A stretch of DNA of 64,000 bases from Bosea sp. BIWAKO-01. Its GTDB lineage: Bacteria; Pseudomonadota; Alphaproteobacteria; Rhizobiales; Beijerinckiaceae. Shown here piece by piece: positions 45,920-55,085 of this stretch. The DNA is taken from assembly GCF_001748145.1 (NCBI RefSeq), contig NZ_BCQA01000001.1:1857501-1921500 (forward strand), written 5' to 3'. The translations under genes and the position numbers were made by a program. The notes below the pieces were generated by a model. The model saw only the letters and a list, made by a program, of their open reading frames with translations. It was not told the origin of the DNA and did no database searches. The first letter of the stretch is position 1. The number at the start of each line of letters is the position of its first letter.

Positions 45920-46651
45920 TCAGGGCGCGATCCGCCAAACCGTGCGCAGCGAACTCGTCACGGTGATCTCGCCGGGTTCGACCGAAATCGGCGCGGCGCC
46001 CGCCGCCATGCGGAAGGCACGGACATCGCCGGCAGCGCGGCCTGGAACCTCGGCCTCCGCTTCGACGATCGAGACCAGCTCCCCGACCTTGACGCCAAGC
46101 GCCGTGGCATGGAGCTCGGCGCGCGCACGCGCAGCCTCCGCCGCCTTCAGGCGCGCAGCATCCTTGGCCCTGCTCTCATCGGCCAGCCCGAAGCTGATTC
46201 CGGACATCTCGTTCGCACCGGCCTTGGCGAGCGCGTCGATCAGCGGACCGGCCTTGGCGAGATCGCGCACGGTGACGGTCAAGCCGGTGCGGGCCTCATA
46301 GCCGTCGATCGTGGCGGCGCGCGGCGGCTTCGGACCTGGAGACATGGAAGGCTGCGTCATGCGCGGCATCAGCGAGACCTGCGAGGTCATCAGATCGGCC
46401 GGGGCGATGCCCGCCGCCTTGACGGCCTCGACCAGCCTGGCCAGCGCCGGCGTGTTCTGGGCGAGAGCCTCGGCGGCCGTCTTGCCCTCGCTGACGATGC
46501 CGGCCTGCAGGATCGCGATATCGGGCCTGACCCTGACCTCGCCCTCGGTCCGGATGACGATGCCCTCGGCGGGAGCCAGTGCATTCGTGGTCTGGGCCAT
46601 GACCGGGCCAGACAGAACCAGCATGGCGGCGAGCAGGATCGTCTTCTTCAT
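45920..46651 (-). CDS. SIMPL (DUF541) domain periplasmic protein
   Basis: 243 residues with signal peptide (about 1-19, cleavage near PVMAQ). The SIMPL domain opens [17 protein letters not shown] and contains [18 protein letters not shown] and [16 protein letters not shown]. Related proteins are linked to oxidative-stress resistance or outer-membrane roles, but no reaction is known. It has its own ribosome site (GAGGATG) and sits between trpB and trpA, an unusual insert. Confidence 0.88.
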   Translation of the reverse strand: MKKTILLAAMLVLSGPVMAQTTNALAPAEGIVIRTEGEVRVRPDIAILQAGIVSEGKTAAEALAQNTPALARLVEAVKAAGIAPADLMTSQVSLMPRMTQPSMSPGPKPPRAATIDGYEARTGLTVTVRDLAKAGPLIDALAKAGANEMSGISFGLADESRAKDAARLKAAEAARARAELHATALGVKVGELVSIVEAEAEVPGRAAGDVRAFRMAAGAAPISVEPGEITVTSSLRTVWRIAP

Positions 46652-46684
46652 CGCTTCATCCTCAGACTATCGGGCGGGCCGGCT

Positions 46685-47902
46685 TCACCGTCCTGCCAGA
46701 ATCTCCGCAACTTGCGGAATATCCTTGTCACCACGACCGGAGAGATTGACCACCATGAGGTGATCCTTCGGCTTTTGCGGCGCAAGCTCAGCTACACGAG
46801 CAAGCGCATGTGCCGATTCCAAGGCAGGAATGATGCCTTCGAGCTTGGAGATGAGCTGGAACGCCTCCAGGGCCTCCTCGTCAGTGGCGGACAGATATTT
46901 GACCCGGCCGACATCGTTGAGCCAGGAATGCTCAGGGCCGATGCCGGGATAGTCGAGGCCGGCCGAGATCGAGTGCGCATCCTTGATCTGCCCATCATCA
47001 TCCATCAGCAGATAGGTGCGGTTGCCATGCAGCACGCCGGGACGCCCGCCCGTCAGCGAGGCCGCATGCAGGCCGCTCGGGATGCCGTGCCCGGCCGCCT
47101 CGACGCCATAGATTTCGACCGCGGGATCGTCGAGGAAGGGATGGAACAGCCCCATCGCGTTCGAGCCGCCGCCGATGCAGGCGATCAGCGAATCCGGCAG
47201 GCGCCCCTCGAGCTCCTGCATCTGCTCGCGCGTTTCCCTGCCGATGATCGACTGGAAGTCGCGGACCATGGCGGGATAGGGATGCGGGCCGGCCACCGTG
47301 CCGATGCAATAGAAGGTCGTCGCGACATTGGTGACCCAGTCGCGCAGGGCCTCATTCATCGCATCCTTGAGCGTCTTGGTTCCGGATTCGACCGGCACCA
47401 CGGTGGCGCCCAGCATCTGCATGCGAAAGACGTTCGGCGCCTGACGGGCAACGTCGACCGCGCCCATATAGACGATGCATTCGAGACCGTAGCGCGCGCA
47501 GAGCGTTGCGGTGGCGACGCCGTGCTGACCGGCGCCGGTCTCGGCGATGATGCGTTTCTTGCCCATGCGCCGCGCCAGCAGGATCTGGCCGAGCACATTA
47601 TTGACCTTATGCGAGCCGGTGTGATTCAGCTCTTCACGCTTGAGATAGATCCTTGCGCCACCGAAATGATCCGTCAGGCGCTCAGCCAGATAGAGCGGCG
47701 ACGGACGGCCGACATAGTGCTTGAGGCCGCCGGCCATCTCGGCGTGATAGGCCGGATCAGCCTTGGCGGCGTCATAGGCCTGTTCCAGTTCCAAGATCAG
47801 GGGCATTAACGTTTCGGCAACGAAACGACCACCGAACATGCCGAAACGGCCGTTCTCGTCGGGCCCGGAACGATATGTATTCGGATTGCGGGGCGCGTTC
47901 AT
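46685..47902 (-). CDS. trpB: Tryptophan synthase beta chain
   Basis: 405 residues. The PLP lysine is in [10 protein letters not shown] and the phosphate loop in [22 protein letters not shown] and [11 protein letters not shown] are classic. It condenses indole with serine to give tryptophan. Its ATG overlaps the trpF stop by four bases. Confidence 0.97.
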   Translation of the reverse strand: MNAPRNPNTYRSGPDENGRFGMFGGRFVAETLMPLILELEQAYDAAKADPAYHAEMAGGLKHYVGRPSPLYLAERLTDHFGGARIYLKREELNHTGSHKVNNVLGQILLARRMGKKRIIAETGAGQHGVATATLCARYGLECIVYMGAVDVARQAPNVFRMQMLGATVVPVESGTKTLKDAMNEALRDWVTNVATTFYCIGTVAGPHPYPAMVRDFQSIIGRETREQMQELEGRLPDSLIACIGGGSNAMGLFHPFLDDPAVEIYGVEAAGHGIPSGLHAASLTGGRPGVLHGNRTYLLMDDDGQIKDAHSISAGLDYPGIGPEHSWLNDVGRVKYLSATDEEALEAFQLISKLEGIIPALESAHALARVAELAPQKPKDHLMVVNLSGRGDKDIPQVAEILAGR

Positions 47903-48585
47903 GTCGGGCCTGCCTTCTTCAAATCCTGCGCCGCCTGACGTGCGGCGGCGATGAAATCCCTGATCCGGCCGATATCCTTGACGCCGGGCGCGCTTTCGAC
48001 GCCGGACGACACATCGACCCCGGCAGGCCGGGCAATGCGGATGGCATCGGCAACATTCGCCGGATCGAGGCCGCCCGATAGCATGAAGCGCGAAGCCGGG
48101 TCGAGGCCGGAGAGGATCGTCCAGTCGAAGGGCCGGCCGTGGCCACCGGGATAGGCCGCATCCTTCGGCGGCTTGGCATCAAGCAGGATGCGGTCCGTCA
48201 CGGCGAGATAAGCGGACATGGCGGCAAGGTCAGACGGAGCAGCGACACCCAGCGCCTTCATCACGCGAAGACCGGTCGCGGCCTTGAGCGCCAGCGCCTG
48301 CTCCGGTGTCTCGCTGCCATGCAGTTGAAGCCAGTCCGGCCTGAGCGCGTCCGCGAGTTCCTTTGCCCGCGCCACATCGAAATCCACGATCAGGGCCACG
48401 ATCTCGGCGCGGCCGCGCGCCATCTCGGCCAGCGCCACCGCGCGAGCCATATCGACGAAGCGCGGACTCTTCGGGTGGAAGACCAGCCCGACCATGTCGG
48501 CACCGGCGGCGAGCGCCGCCGCCATCGTCTCACGCGTGGAGAGACCGCAAATCTTGACGGTGAAGGCATCGGGGCTTTGCGACAT
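47899..48585 (-). CDS. trpF: Phosphoribosylanthranilate isomerase
   Basis: 228 residues from MSQSPDAFT; the frame to 48693 is leader. The catalytic Cys is in VKICGLST and Asp in [18 protein letters not shown] and [10 protein letters not shown] are family marks. It is the third step of tryptophan synthesis from anthranilate. It is first in the trpF-trpB-SIMPL-trpA-accD-folC string. Confidence 0.96.
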   Translation of the reverse strand: MSQSPDAFTVKICGLSTRETMAAALAAGADMVGLVFHPKSPRFVDMARAVALAEMARGRAEIVALIVDFDVARAKELADALRPDWLQLHGSETPEQALALKAATGLRVMKALGVAAPSDLAAMSAYLAVTDRILLDAKPPKDAAYPGGHGRPFDWTILSGLDPASRFMLSGGLDPANVADAIRIARPAGVDVSSGVESAPGVKDIGRIRDFIAAARQAAQDLKKAGPT

Positions 48586-48737
48586 TCCCCGGCAATAGGA
48601 CATCTGCCGCTGGCCCGGCAACCTCCGCGTTCCCGCGCGCCCATGCCCTCTTGCGGCGCGCCCCACTTGCGACATGATCACAAGCGAAGCCAAGCGCGTC
48701 GCGGGGGCGACGGCAGAACGGTCAGGATTGGTCCGGC

Positions 48738-50042
48738 ATGGGGCGGCGCGGTTTCATGGCTCTGGCGGGCCTGCTGGCGATCTTCGGTGTCGCCGCTTCC
48801 GTCTTCTACGTCCTGAACCAACCTCGGACGCTCAGACTCGCCGTCGGCCCGCTCGGATCGGAAGATGCGCGCATGGCCGCAGGCTTCGTGCAGGGGCTCA
48901 GCCGCGAAAAATCCTCGATCCGACTGCGCCTGATCCTGACAGAGGGCTCCGAGGAGAGCGCCAAGCGCGTCGACAGCGGCCAGGCCGATCTCGCCATCAT
49001 CCGTCCCGATATCGCGTTGCCGGAGAACGCCGACACCGCCCTGATCACCCGCCGCACCTTCCCCTTCCTGATCACCAACAAGGAAACCGCAATCGGGCGT
49101 ATCGCCGATCTGCGCGGGCACAGGATTGGCGTGGTGCGTAATCCGGCAGGCAATATCGCGCTGCTCAAGCGCGTACTGGCGCAATACGAGGTCAAGCCGG
49201 AGGAGGTCGAGATCGTCGGGCTGAACTCCGAAGAGATCGTACCCGCCGCGCGCGAACGCAGGATCGATGCCTTCTTTTCGATCAACGCCGTCGGTTCGCG
49301 CATCAACAATGATGGGCTGAGCAAACTCAAATTGGCCTGGGGCGACGACCCGGTCCTCATCCCGATCAGCGCAGCCGATGCGATCACCGCACGTCACAGA
49401 TCGATCGAAACCGGAGAGATCGTGCGCGGCGCGCTCGGCGGAGACCCGCCGCGCCCCTCCGAGAGCCTGACGACGATCTCCGTGACCTCACGACTGGTTG
49501 CGGCCCAAAGCCTTGACGACGCCGTCGTCGGGGATCTGGTCAAGAACCTGCTCGCCCTGCGACTGACGCTGGCGGCCGAGCTGCCCTCGATCCAGGGGCT
49601 GGAGACCCCCTCGACCGACAAGGACACACCGCTGCCGGTTCATTCCGGCGCGGCGGCCTTCATCGACGGCGACCAGGAAACCTTCTTCGAACGCTATGGC
49701 GACTGGTTCTATCTGGGCGTGATGGCGCTTTCGCTGCTTGGCACCGGCTTTGCCGGCCTGCTCAGCCATGACAGCGCGCTGCGCCGGCGCAAGGCCATGG
49801 CAGGGCTCGACCGGCTTGTCGCCATGCTCTCCGCCATCCGCTCGGAACAGGACGAGACCGCCCTCCAGAATTTCGAACGCGCGGCCGATGCGATCCTGGC
49901 CGAGGTGCTCTCGAATTTTTCGAGCGGCGATGTCGACGCCAGCGGCCTCGCCGCCTACCGGCTCGCCATGGATCAGGTCGGGCGCGCCGTAGCCGAACGC
50001 AGGCAGACCCTCCTCGACGCCGAGGGCACGCCGGCCGCGTGA
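48738..50042 (+). CDS. TAXI-family solute-binding protein, membrane-anchored
   Basis: 434 residues. An N-terminal signal anchor (about 6-26) precedes a type 2 periplasmic-binding fold of the TAXI/NMT1 type (LRLAVGPLGSEDARMAAGF, QADLAIIRPD, RIGVVRNPAGN). A second TM (about 318-340) is followed by a 95-residue cytoplasmic helical tail. No TRAP permease (DctQ/DctM fusion) is in the neighbourhood, so it may work as a sensor or with a distant permease. It is divergent from trpF. Confidence 0.82.
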   Translation: MGRRGFMALAGLLAIFGVAASVFYVLNQPRTLRLAVGPLGSEDARMAAGFVQGLSREKSSIRLRLILTEGSEESAKRVDSGQADLAIIRPDIALPENADTALITRRTFPFLITNKETAIGRIADLRGHRIGVVRNPAGNIALLKRVLAQYEVKPEEVEIVGLNSEEIVPAARERRIDAFFSINAVGSRINNDGLSKLKLAWGDDPVLIPISAADAITARHRSIETGEIVRGALGGDPPRPSESLTTISVTSRLVAAQSLDDAVVGDLVKNLLALRLTLAAELPSIQGLETPSTDKDTPLPVHSGAAAFIDGDQETFFERYGDWFYLGVMALSLLGTGFAGLLSHDSALRRRKAMAGLDRLVAMLSAIRSEQDETALQNFERAADAILAEVLSNFSSGDVDASGLAAYRLAMDQVGRAVAERRQTLLDAEGTPAA

Positions 50043-50104
50043 TCCGGCAGCTTCCAGCCCCGCCAATGCGGGCATGCGTGAGCTGGCTGCTTGCGTTTAT
50101 TTCG

Positions 50105-50121
50105 GTAATTTCCTAAATAAC
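50105..50121. promoter_or_regulatory. Putative operator of the ArsR/SdpR-like gene
   Basis: GTAATTT-CCT-AAATAAC has 7-base arms matching at six positions, in a short AT-rich stretch ending four bases before the ATG. It is a likely autorepressor site. Confidence 0.5.
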
Positions 50122-50125
50122 AAAA

Positions 50126-50431
50126 ATGAACATGGTCTTCAAAGCGCTCTCCGACCCCACACGCCGTGAAATCCTGCGGCTGCTGCGCGAACGGGACATG
50201 ACGGCCGGAGAGATCGCGGCCCGTTTCAACCTCGCCAAACCCACCTTGTCCGGCCATTTCGCCGTCTTGCGCGAGGCGGACCTGATTCAGAGCGACAAGC
50301 TCGGCACCACCATCACCTACCGCCTGAACCTGTCCGTGCTCGAAGAGGCAATGTGCCTGTTCCTCGACCATTTCGGGCTCGCTCTCGAACCGAGGCCTCG
50401 CAAGGCCAAACCAAAGGACGCTCAATCATGA
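50126..50431 (+). CDS. ArsR-family autorepressor (SdpR-like)
   Basis: 101 residues, a winged helix that starts FKALSDPTRREILRLLRERD and includes GEIAARFNLAKPTLSGHFAVL. No metal-binding cysteine pair of the ArsR/SmtB type is present, which fits the SdpR autorepressor subgroup. The next gene is SdpI-like and overlaps it by four bases (ATGA). No clear Shine-Dalgarno sequence precedes ATG 50126; a second ATG follows two codons later. Confidence 0.85.
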   Translation: MNMVFKALSDPTRREILRLLRERDMTAGEIAARFNLAKPTLSGHFAVLREADLIQSDKLGTTITYRLNLSVLEEAMCLFLDHFGLALEPRPRKAKPKDAQS

Positions 50432-51090
50432 TCCGCTCCACCATGACCCTGAGCCTTGCCGTCCTCGGCAGCATGCTCGCCGCTTCGGCCTTTGCGTTGA
50501 TGCAGGTGTCGCCCGATGCCCGGATCGCCATTCATTTCGGGATCGATGGCCAGCCAAATGGTTTCGCCGGGCCTTGGGTGGCGTTCCTCAGCCTGCCCGC
50601 CATCGCGGGGTTCGTAACCGCATTGTTCGCGCTGCTGCCGCGCATGGAGCCCCGCGCCGGCAATCTTGCCCACTCCGGCAAGGCCTACACCGCAACATGG
50701 ATCGCCGTCGTGCTCATGCTCGCTGCGTGTCACGCGCTTCTGATTGCGCACGCACTTGGGTATGCGGCGGATGTGCCACGCCTGGTGACCGCGATGCTCG
50801 GCCTGTTCCTGGTCGTCAGCGGCAATGTCGCAGCCAAGACGCGCTCGATGCTGCTATTTGGGGTGAGGACGCCGTGGACGCTTTCGGACGAGCGTGTCTG
50901 GCAGAGGACCCACAGGCTCTATGGCTGGGGTTCCGTCTGCCTCGGCCTTGCCCTCGTCGGCCTCGCGCTTGGCGCCGCGGCACCTCTGGTTCTGGCCACG
51001 GCCACGCTGCTCGGGCTTGCCGCCCTGACGGCCGCAACCTTCAGCTATTCCTATTGGGTCTGGCGGCAATTGCAGACCACTGCCCGCTGA
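50428..51090 (+). CDS. SdpI-family immunity-like membrane protein
   Basis: 220 residues, six or seven hydrophobic segments. The N-terminal DUF1648-like part (IAIHFGIDGQPNGF) and the SdpI signature FGVRTPWTLSDERVWQRTHR are clear. In Bacillus, SdpI protects against the SdpC toxin and inactivates the repressor SdpR by membrane sequestration. Here it is coupled to the SdpR-like gene upstream, but no toxin gene (sdpABC) is visible. Confidence 0.87.
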   Translation: MIRSTMTLSLAVLGSMLAASAFALMQVSPDARIAIHFGIDGQPNGFAGPWVAFLSLPAIAGFVTALFALLPRMEPRAGNLAHSGKAYTATWIAVVLMLAACHALLIAHALGYAADVPRLVTAMLGLFLVVSGNVAAKTRSMLLFGVRTPWTLSDERVWQRTHRLYGWGSVCLGLALVGLALGAAAPLVLATATLLGLAALTAATFSYSYWVWRQLQTTAR

Positions 51091-51260
51091 GATTCATGCG
51101 CCAGCGCTGCCCCTGTTGCCGGGCAGCTGTCGATCAAGGTTGCCCAAACGCCCTCTAGCGTTTATGTGCAGCGCAACGAATTCCAGAATCCCATACGAAA
51201 GTGAACTGCGCCGGCCGGGCTTTCCGCGCCGGCTCGCGGTCCTGAAAAGGTACCCCACGC

Positions 51261-53084
51261 ATGTCCATGCGCAATATCGCCATCATCGCCCACGTCGATC
51301 ATGGCAAGACGACTCTGGTCGACAAGCTGCTCCAGCAGTCGGGTACCTATCGCGAAAACCAGCGCGTGATCGAGCGCGTGATGGATTCCAACGAGCTCGA
51401 AAAGGAGCGCGGCATCACGATCCTTGCCAAGGCCACTTCCGTGGTCTGGAAGGATACGCGCATCAACATCGTCGACACTCCAGGCCACGCCGATTTCGGC
51501 GGCGAGGTCGAGCGCATCCTGAACATGGTCGACTCTGCCATCGTGCTGGTCGATGCGGCTGAAGGCCCGATGCCGCAGACCAAGTTCGTCGTCTCCAAGG
51601 CATTGAAGCTTGGCCTGCGTCCGATCGTGGCGATCAACAAGGTCGACAAGCCCGACGCCCGCGTCCAGGAAGTCATCAACGAGGTCTTCGATCTCTTCGC
51701 CGCGCTCGATGCCAATGACGAGCAGCTCGATTTCCCGATCCTCTACGGGTCGGGCAAGCAGGGTTGGATGGCGCATGATCCGGCCGGTCCGCAGGACCAG
51801 GGCCTGGCCCCGATGTACGACCTGATCCTCAGCCATGTGCCCGAGCCGCGCATCGAGGAAGGCCCGTTCCGGATGCTCGGCACGCTGCTCGAGGCCAACC
51901 CCTATCTCGGCCGCATCATCACCGGCCGCGTCGTCTCCGGCACAGCCAAGCCGAACCAGACCATCAAGGTGCTGTCGGGCGACGGCACCCTCGTCGAGAC
52001 CGGCCGGATCAGCAAGATCCTGGCCTTCCGCGGCCTCGAGCGCACGCCGATCGAGGAGGCCATTCCCGGCGACATCGTCTCGATCGCCGGCCTGGTGAAG
52101 GGCTCGGTCGCCGACACCTTCTGCGATCCGTCGGTCGAGACCGCGATCAAGGCGCAGCCGATCGACCCGCCGACCGTCTCGATGACCTTCATGGTCAACG
52201 ACTCGCCGCTGGCCGGCACCGAGGGCGACAAGGTCACCACCCGCGTCATCCGTGACCGGCTCCTGAAGGAGGCCGAGGGCAATGTCGCGCTCAAGGTCGA
52301 GGAAGCCACCGACAAGGACAGCTATATCGTCTCCGGCCGCGGCGAATTGCAGCTTGCCATCCTGATCGAGCAGATGCGCCGCGAGGGCTTCGAGCTCGGC
52401 GTCTCGCGCCCCCGCGTCGTGCTGAAGCGCGGCGAGGACGGCCAGCTGCTCGAGCCGATCGAAGAGGTCGTGATCGACGTCGACGAGGAGCATTCCGGCG
52501 TCGTCGTGCAGAAGATGTCCGAGCGCAAGGCCGACATGCTGGAGATGCGGCCTTCGGGCGGCAATCGCCTGCGTCTGGTCTTCCACGCTCCGACCCGCGG
52601 CCTGATCGGCTATCAGGGCGAGTTGCTCACCGACACGCGCGGCACCGCCATCATGAACCGGCTGTTCCATGACTACCTGCCCTACAAGGGCGAGATCGGC
52701 GGGCGCCGCAACGGCGTGCTGATCGCGATGGAGACCGGCGAGGCCGTGGCCTATGCACTGTGGAACCTCGAGGATCGCGGCCCGATGATGATCGAGCCCG
52801 GCTGGAAGGTCTATCAGGGCATGATCGTCGGCGAGCACACCCGCGAGAACGATCTCGAGGTGAACGTGCTCAAGGGCAAGAAGCTCACCAACATCCGCAC
52901 CACCTCGAAGGACGAGGCCGTGCGCCTGACGCCGCCGATCCGGATGACGCTGGAGCGTTCGCTCGCCTGGATCGACGACGACGAGCTGGTCGAAGTGACG
53001 CCGAAGTCGATCCGCCTGCGCAAGGGCGTGCTCGACCCGAACGAGCGCAAGCGCTCGCAGAAGCAGAAGGAAGCGGTGGCGTAA
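51261..53084 (+). CDS. typA: Translational GTPase TypA/BipA
   Basis: 607 residues. G1 HVDHGKTT (11-18), the RGITI switch, G3 DTPGHADF and G4 NKVDKP form the GTPase; EF-G-like domains III/V ([31 protein letters not shown]) and the BipA-specific C-terminal domain follow. It is a ribosome-associated factor for 50S assembly and stress or cold adaptation. It has a strong terminator 14 bases after the stop. Confidence 0.97.
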   Translation: MSMRNIAIIAHVDHGKTTLVDKLLQQSGTYRENQRVIERVMDSNELEKERGITILAKATSVVWKDTRINIVDTPGHADFGGEVERILNMVDSAIVLVDAAEGPMPQTKFVVSKALKLGLRPIVAINKVDKPDARVQEVINEVFDLFAALDANDEQLDFPILYGSGKQGWMAHDPAGPQDQGLAPMYDLILSHVPEPRIEEGPFRMLGTLLEANPYLGRIITGRVVSGTAKPNQTIKVLSGDGTLVETGRISKILAFRGLERTPIEEAIPGDIVSIAGLVKGSVADTFCDPSVETAIKAQPIDPPTVSMTFMVNDSPLAGTEGDKVTTRVIRDRLLKEAEGNVALKVEEATDKDSYIVSGRGELQLAILIEQMRREGFELGVSRPRVVLKRGEDGQLLEPIEEVVIDVDEEHSGVVVQKMSERKADMLEMRPSGGNRLRLVFHAPTRGLIGYQGELLTDTRGTAIMNRLFHDYLPYKGEIGGRRNGVLIAMETGEAVAYALWNLEDRGPMMIEPGWKVYQGMIVGEHTRENDLEVNVLKGKKLTNIRTTSKDEAVRLTPPIRMTLERSLAWIDDDELVEVTPKSIRLRKGVLDPNERKRSQKQKEAVA

Positions 53085-53097
53085 CGGCTACTGCAGG

Positions 53098-53125
53098 ATG
53101 GCCGGGCCCCTCGCCCGGCCATTTT
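53098..53125 (+). terminator. Intrinsic terminator of typA
   Basis: A 10-bp perfect stem ATGGCCGGGC/GCCCGGCCAT with a 5-base loop followed by TTTTCGTT. Confidence 0.88.
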
Positions 53126-53147
53126 CGTTGTGAACGACCTGGCATCT

Positions 53148-53183
53148 GCGGGCTTCTGCGAGCCTGCGCCTCGCGCAGCCCGC
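53148..53183. repeat. Imperfect inverted repeat after typA
   Basis: GCGGGCT...AGCCCGC outer arms and GCGAG...CTCGC inner arms, with a small internal bulge and a 7-base loop. It is extragenic and GC-rich; it may be a REP-like remnant or a second terminator. Confidence 0.35.
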
Positions 53184-53256
53184 GAATGACGATAGCGGCG
53201 ATTGCCACGCCGCCTTGGCTCTGATCCTCTGCCGCCCTCTCTGGGAGGATCACATC

Positions 53257-54195
53257 ATGCTTACCCGCAATCTCGGCCGTACCGGCCTGCGCGTTTCGCT
53301 CGTCGGCCTCGGCTGCAACAATTTCGGCGGCCGGATCGATCTTGAGGCGGCCCGCAAGGTCGTCGACAAGGCGATCGAGAGCGGCATCACCCTGTTCGAC
53401 ACGGCCGACATCTATGGTGCGCGCGGCGGTTCGGAGACGGCTCTCGGCGAACTCCTGGGCGCACGCCGCAAGGACATCGTGCTGGCGACCAAGTTCGGCA
53501 TGGACATGGACGCCGAGGGCATCAAGAAGGGCGGCTCGCGGCGCTATATCGTGGAGGCCGTCGAGGCTTCGCTGAAGCGGCTGAAGACGGACTGGATCGA
53601 CCTCTACCAGATCCACCGGCCGGACCCGCTGACCCCCATCGAGGAAACGCTGCGCACGCTCGAGGACCTGATCCGGCAGGGCAAGGTGCGCTATATCGGC
53701 TGCTCGAACCTGCCGAGCTGGCAGGTCGCCGATGCCTACTGGACGGCGCGCAACCATGGCATCGAGGGCTTTGCCTCCTGCCAGGACGAGTACAGCCTGT
53801 TGGTGCGCGGCGCGGAAAGGGAGCTGATTCCGGCTGCCCGCCATTTTGGCATGGGCCTCCTGCCGTATTTCCCGCTCGCGAACGGCCTGCTCACCGGCAA
53901 GTACAAGCGCAATCAGCCAATGCCGGACGGCGCGCGCATGACGCGTGAGGCCCAGCGCGCCAACGAAGTCCTGACCGAGGCGAACTGGCAGAAGACCGAG
54001 AAGCTCTCCGCCTTCTGCGAGAAGCACGGCAAGACGATGGTCGAGCTGGCCTTCTCCTGGCTGGCGGCTCAGCCGGTCGTTTCCAGCGTCATCGCGGGCG
54101 CCACCAGGCCCGAGCAGATCGAAGCCAATGTGAAGGCTGCGAGCTGGACGCTCAACGCCGATGAACTGGCTGAGATCGACGCGATCACCGCGTAA
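53257..54195 (+). CDS. Aldo/keto reductase
   Basis: 312 residues from ATG 53257, with GGGAGGAT nine bases upstream; the frame from 53215 is leader. The tetrad is visible: Asp and Tyr in LFDTADIYGARGG, Lys in LATKFGMDM and His in YQIHRPDPL. SVIAGATRPEQIEANV is the NADPH site. It is of the YajO/voltage-gated-channel-beta-like group. It converges on the nitroreductase through a long hairpin. Confidence 0.9.
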   Translation: MLTRNLGRTGLRVSLVGLGCNNFGGRIDLEAARKVVDKAIESGITLFDTADIYGARGGSETALGELLGARRKDIVLATKFGMDMDAEGIKKGGSRRYIVEAVEASLKRLKTDWIDLYQIHRPDPLTPIEETLRTLEDLIRQGKVRYIGCSNLPSWQVADAYWTARNHGIEGFASCQDEYSLLVRGAERELIPAARHFGMGLLPYFPLANGLLTGKYKRNQPMPDGARMTREAQRANEVLTEANWQKTEKLSAFCEKHGKTMVELAFSWLAAQPVVSSVIAGATRPEQIEANVKAASWTLNADELAEIDAITA

Positions 54196-54285
54196 GCCGG
54201 CGGGGCCCCTGGCCCCTGATAGGACCCGTCATGACCAGGTCCGCCCCGACCGTGCGCGCCCTCGCCACCCGAGGCTCGTGTTCAG

Positions 54286-54322
54286 GAGCCTGATGCTCGC
54301 CACAGCGGCGAGCATCAGGCTC
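54286..54322. terminator. Bidirectional hairpin terminator (16-bp perfect stem)
   Basis: GAGCCTGATGCTCGCC and its exact complement flank ACAGC. It lies between the convergent aldo/keto reductase and nitroreductase genes, ending two bases before the latter's stop codon. Confidence 0.8.
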
Positions 54323-54324
54323 TC

Positions 54325-54990
54325 TCAAAGGAAACTCGCGATCTCCTCCAGCGGCTTCTTGCCGATCGCGGGAACGACGCAGTCATCTGCGGGATAGCCG
54401 ACGACGAGCAGGATCAGCGCCTTCTCGTTATCCGGCCGCCCGCAGATCTCGTTCAGGAAATTCATCGGCGCCGGCGTATGGGTCAGGGTCGCGAGCCCGG
54501 CATCGTGCAGCGCCGCAATCAGGAAGCCGGTCGCGATGCCGACCGATTCGGGCACGTAATAGTGCTTCACCTTGCGGCCCTGCGCATCATAACCCCAGCG
54601 GTGCGCAAAGATTGCGATCAGCCAGGGTGCCCTTTCGAGGAAGGGCTTGTTGTCGTCGGTGCCGAGATGGGCAAGCGCTCCGAGCCATTCCTCGCCGGCC
54701 CGACCGGCATAGAAGGCACGCTCCTCCTCTTCCGCCCCCTCTCGGATCAGCTTCTTGCGCTCCGGATCGGAGATGCAGACGAAGGTCCAGGGCTGCTGGT
54801 TCGCACCGGACGGAGCGGTTCCGGCGGCCCGAACCGCCGTCTCGATCAGTTCGCGCGGAACCGGCCGCTGCGAATAGTCGCGCACCGTGCGGCGCTTGCG
54901 CATGCGGGCAAGGAAGGCCTCGGCGCGCCCCTGCATCTGGTCCTCGGGAACACCCTCGAAAACCAGAGGCATGGTGACGTAGGGACTCAT
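54325..54990 (-). CDS. Nitroreductase-family FMN oxidoreductase
   Basis: 221 residues from MSPYVTMPL, with AGGAGCG upstream; the frame to 55101 overlaps polA and is rejected. The flavin-binding motif [13 protein letters not shown] and [14 protein letters not shown] are diagnostic. It resembles the iodotyrosine-dehalogenase/BluB-side subgroup in its PSGAN loop. Substrate unknown. It is divergent from polA, with 95 bases between starts. Confidence 0.88.
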   Translation of the reverse strand: MSPYVTMPLVFEGVPEDQMQGRAEAFLARMRKRRTVRDYSQRPVPRELIETAVRAAGTAPSGANQQPWTFVCISDPERKKLIREGAEEEERAFYAGRAGEEWLGALAHLGTDDNKPFLERAPWLIAIFAHRWGYDAQGRKVKHYYVPESVGIATGFLIAALHDAGLATLTHTPAPMNFLNEICGRPDNEKALILLVVGYPADDCVVPAIGKKPLEEIASFL

Positions 54991-55085
54991 GACGTTTCGC
55001 TCCTGACGTGTTTTGGCGCAGCTTGCTGCGAATCGCGCCTCTGATGCAATGGACCCGGCCGCGTCGCCCGCATAAGGTCCGCGCC

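Noticed and set aside
51162..52838. 558-codon open frame opposite typA
   Set aside because: Antisense to the conserved GTPase; His/Asp/Leu-rich shadow.
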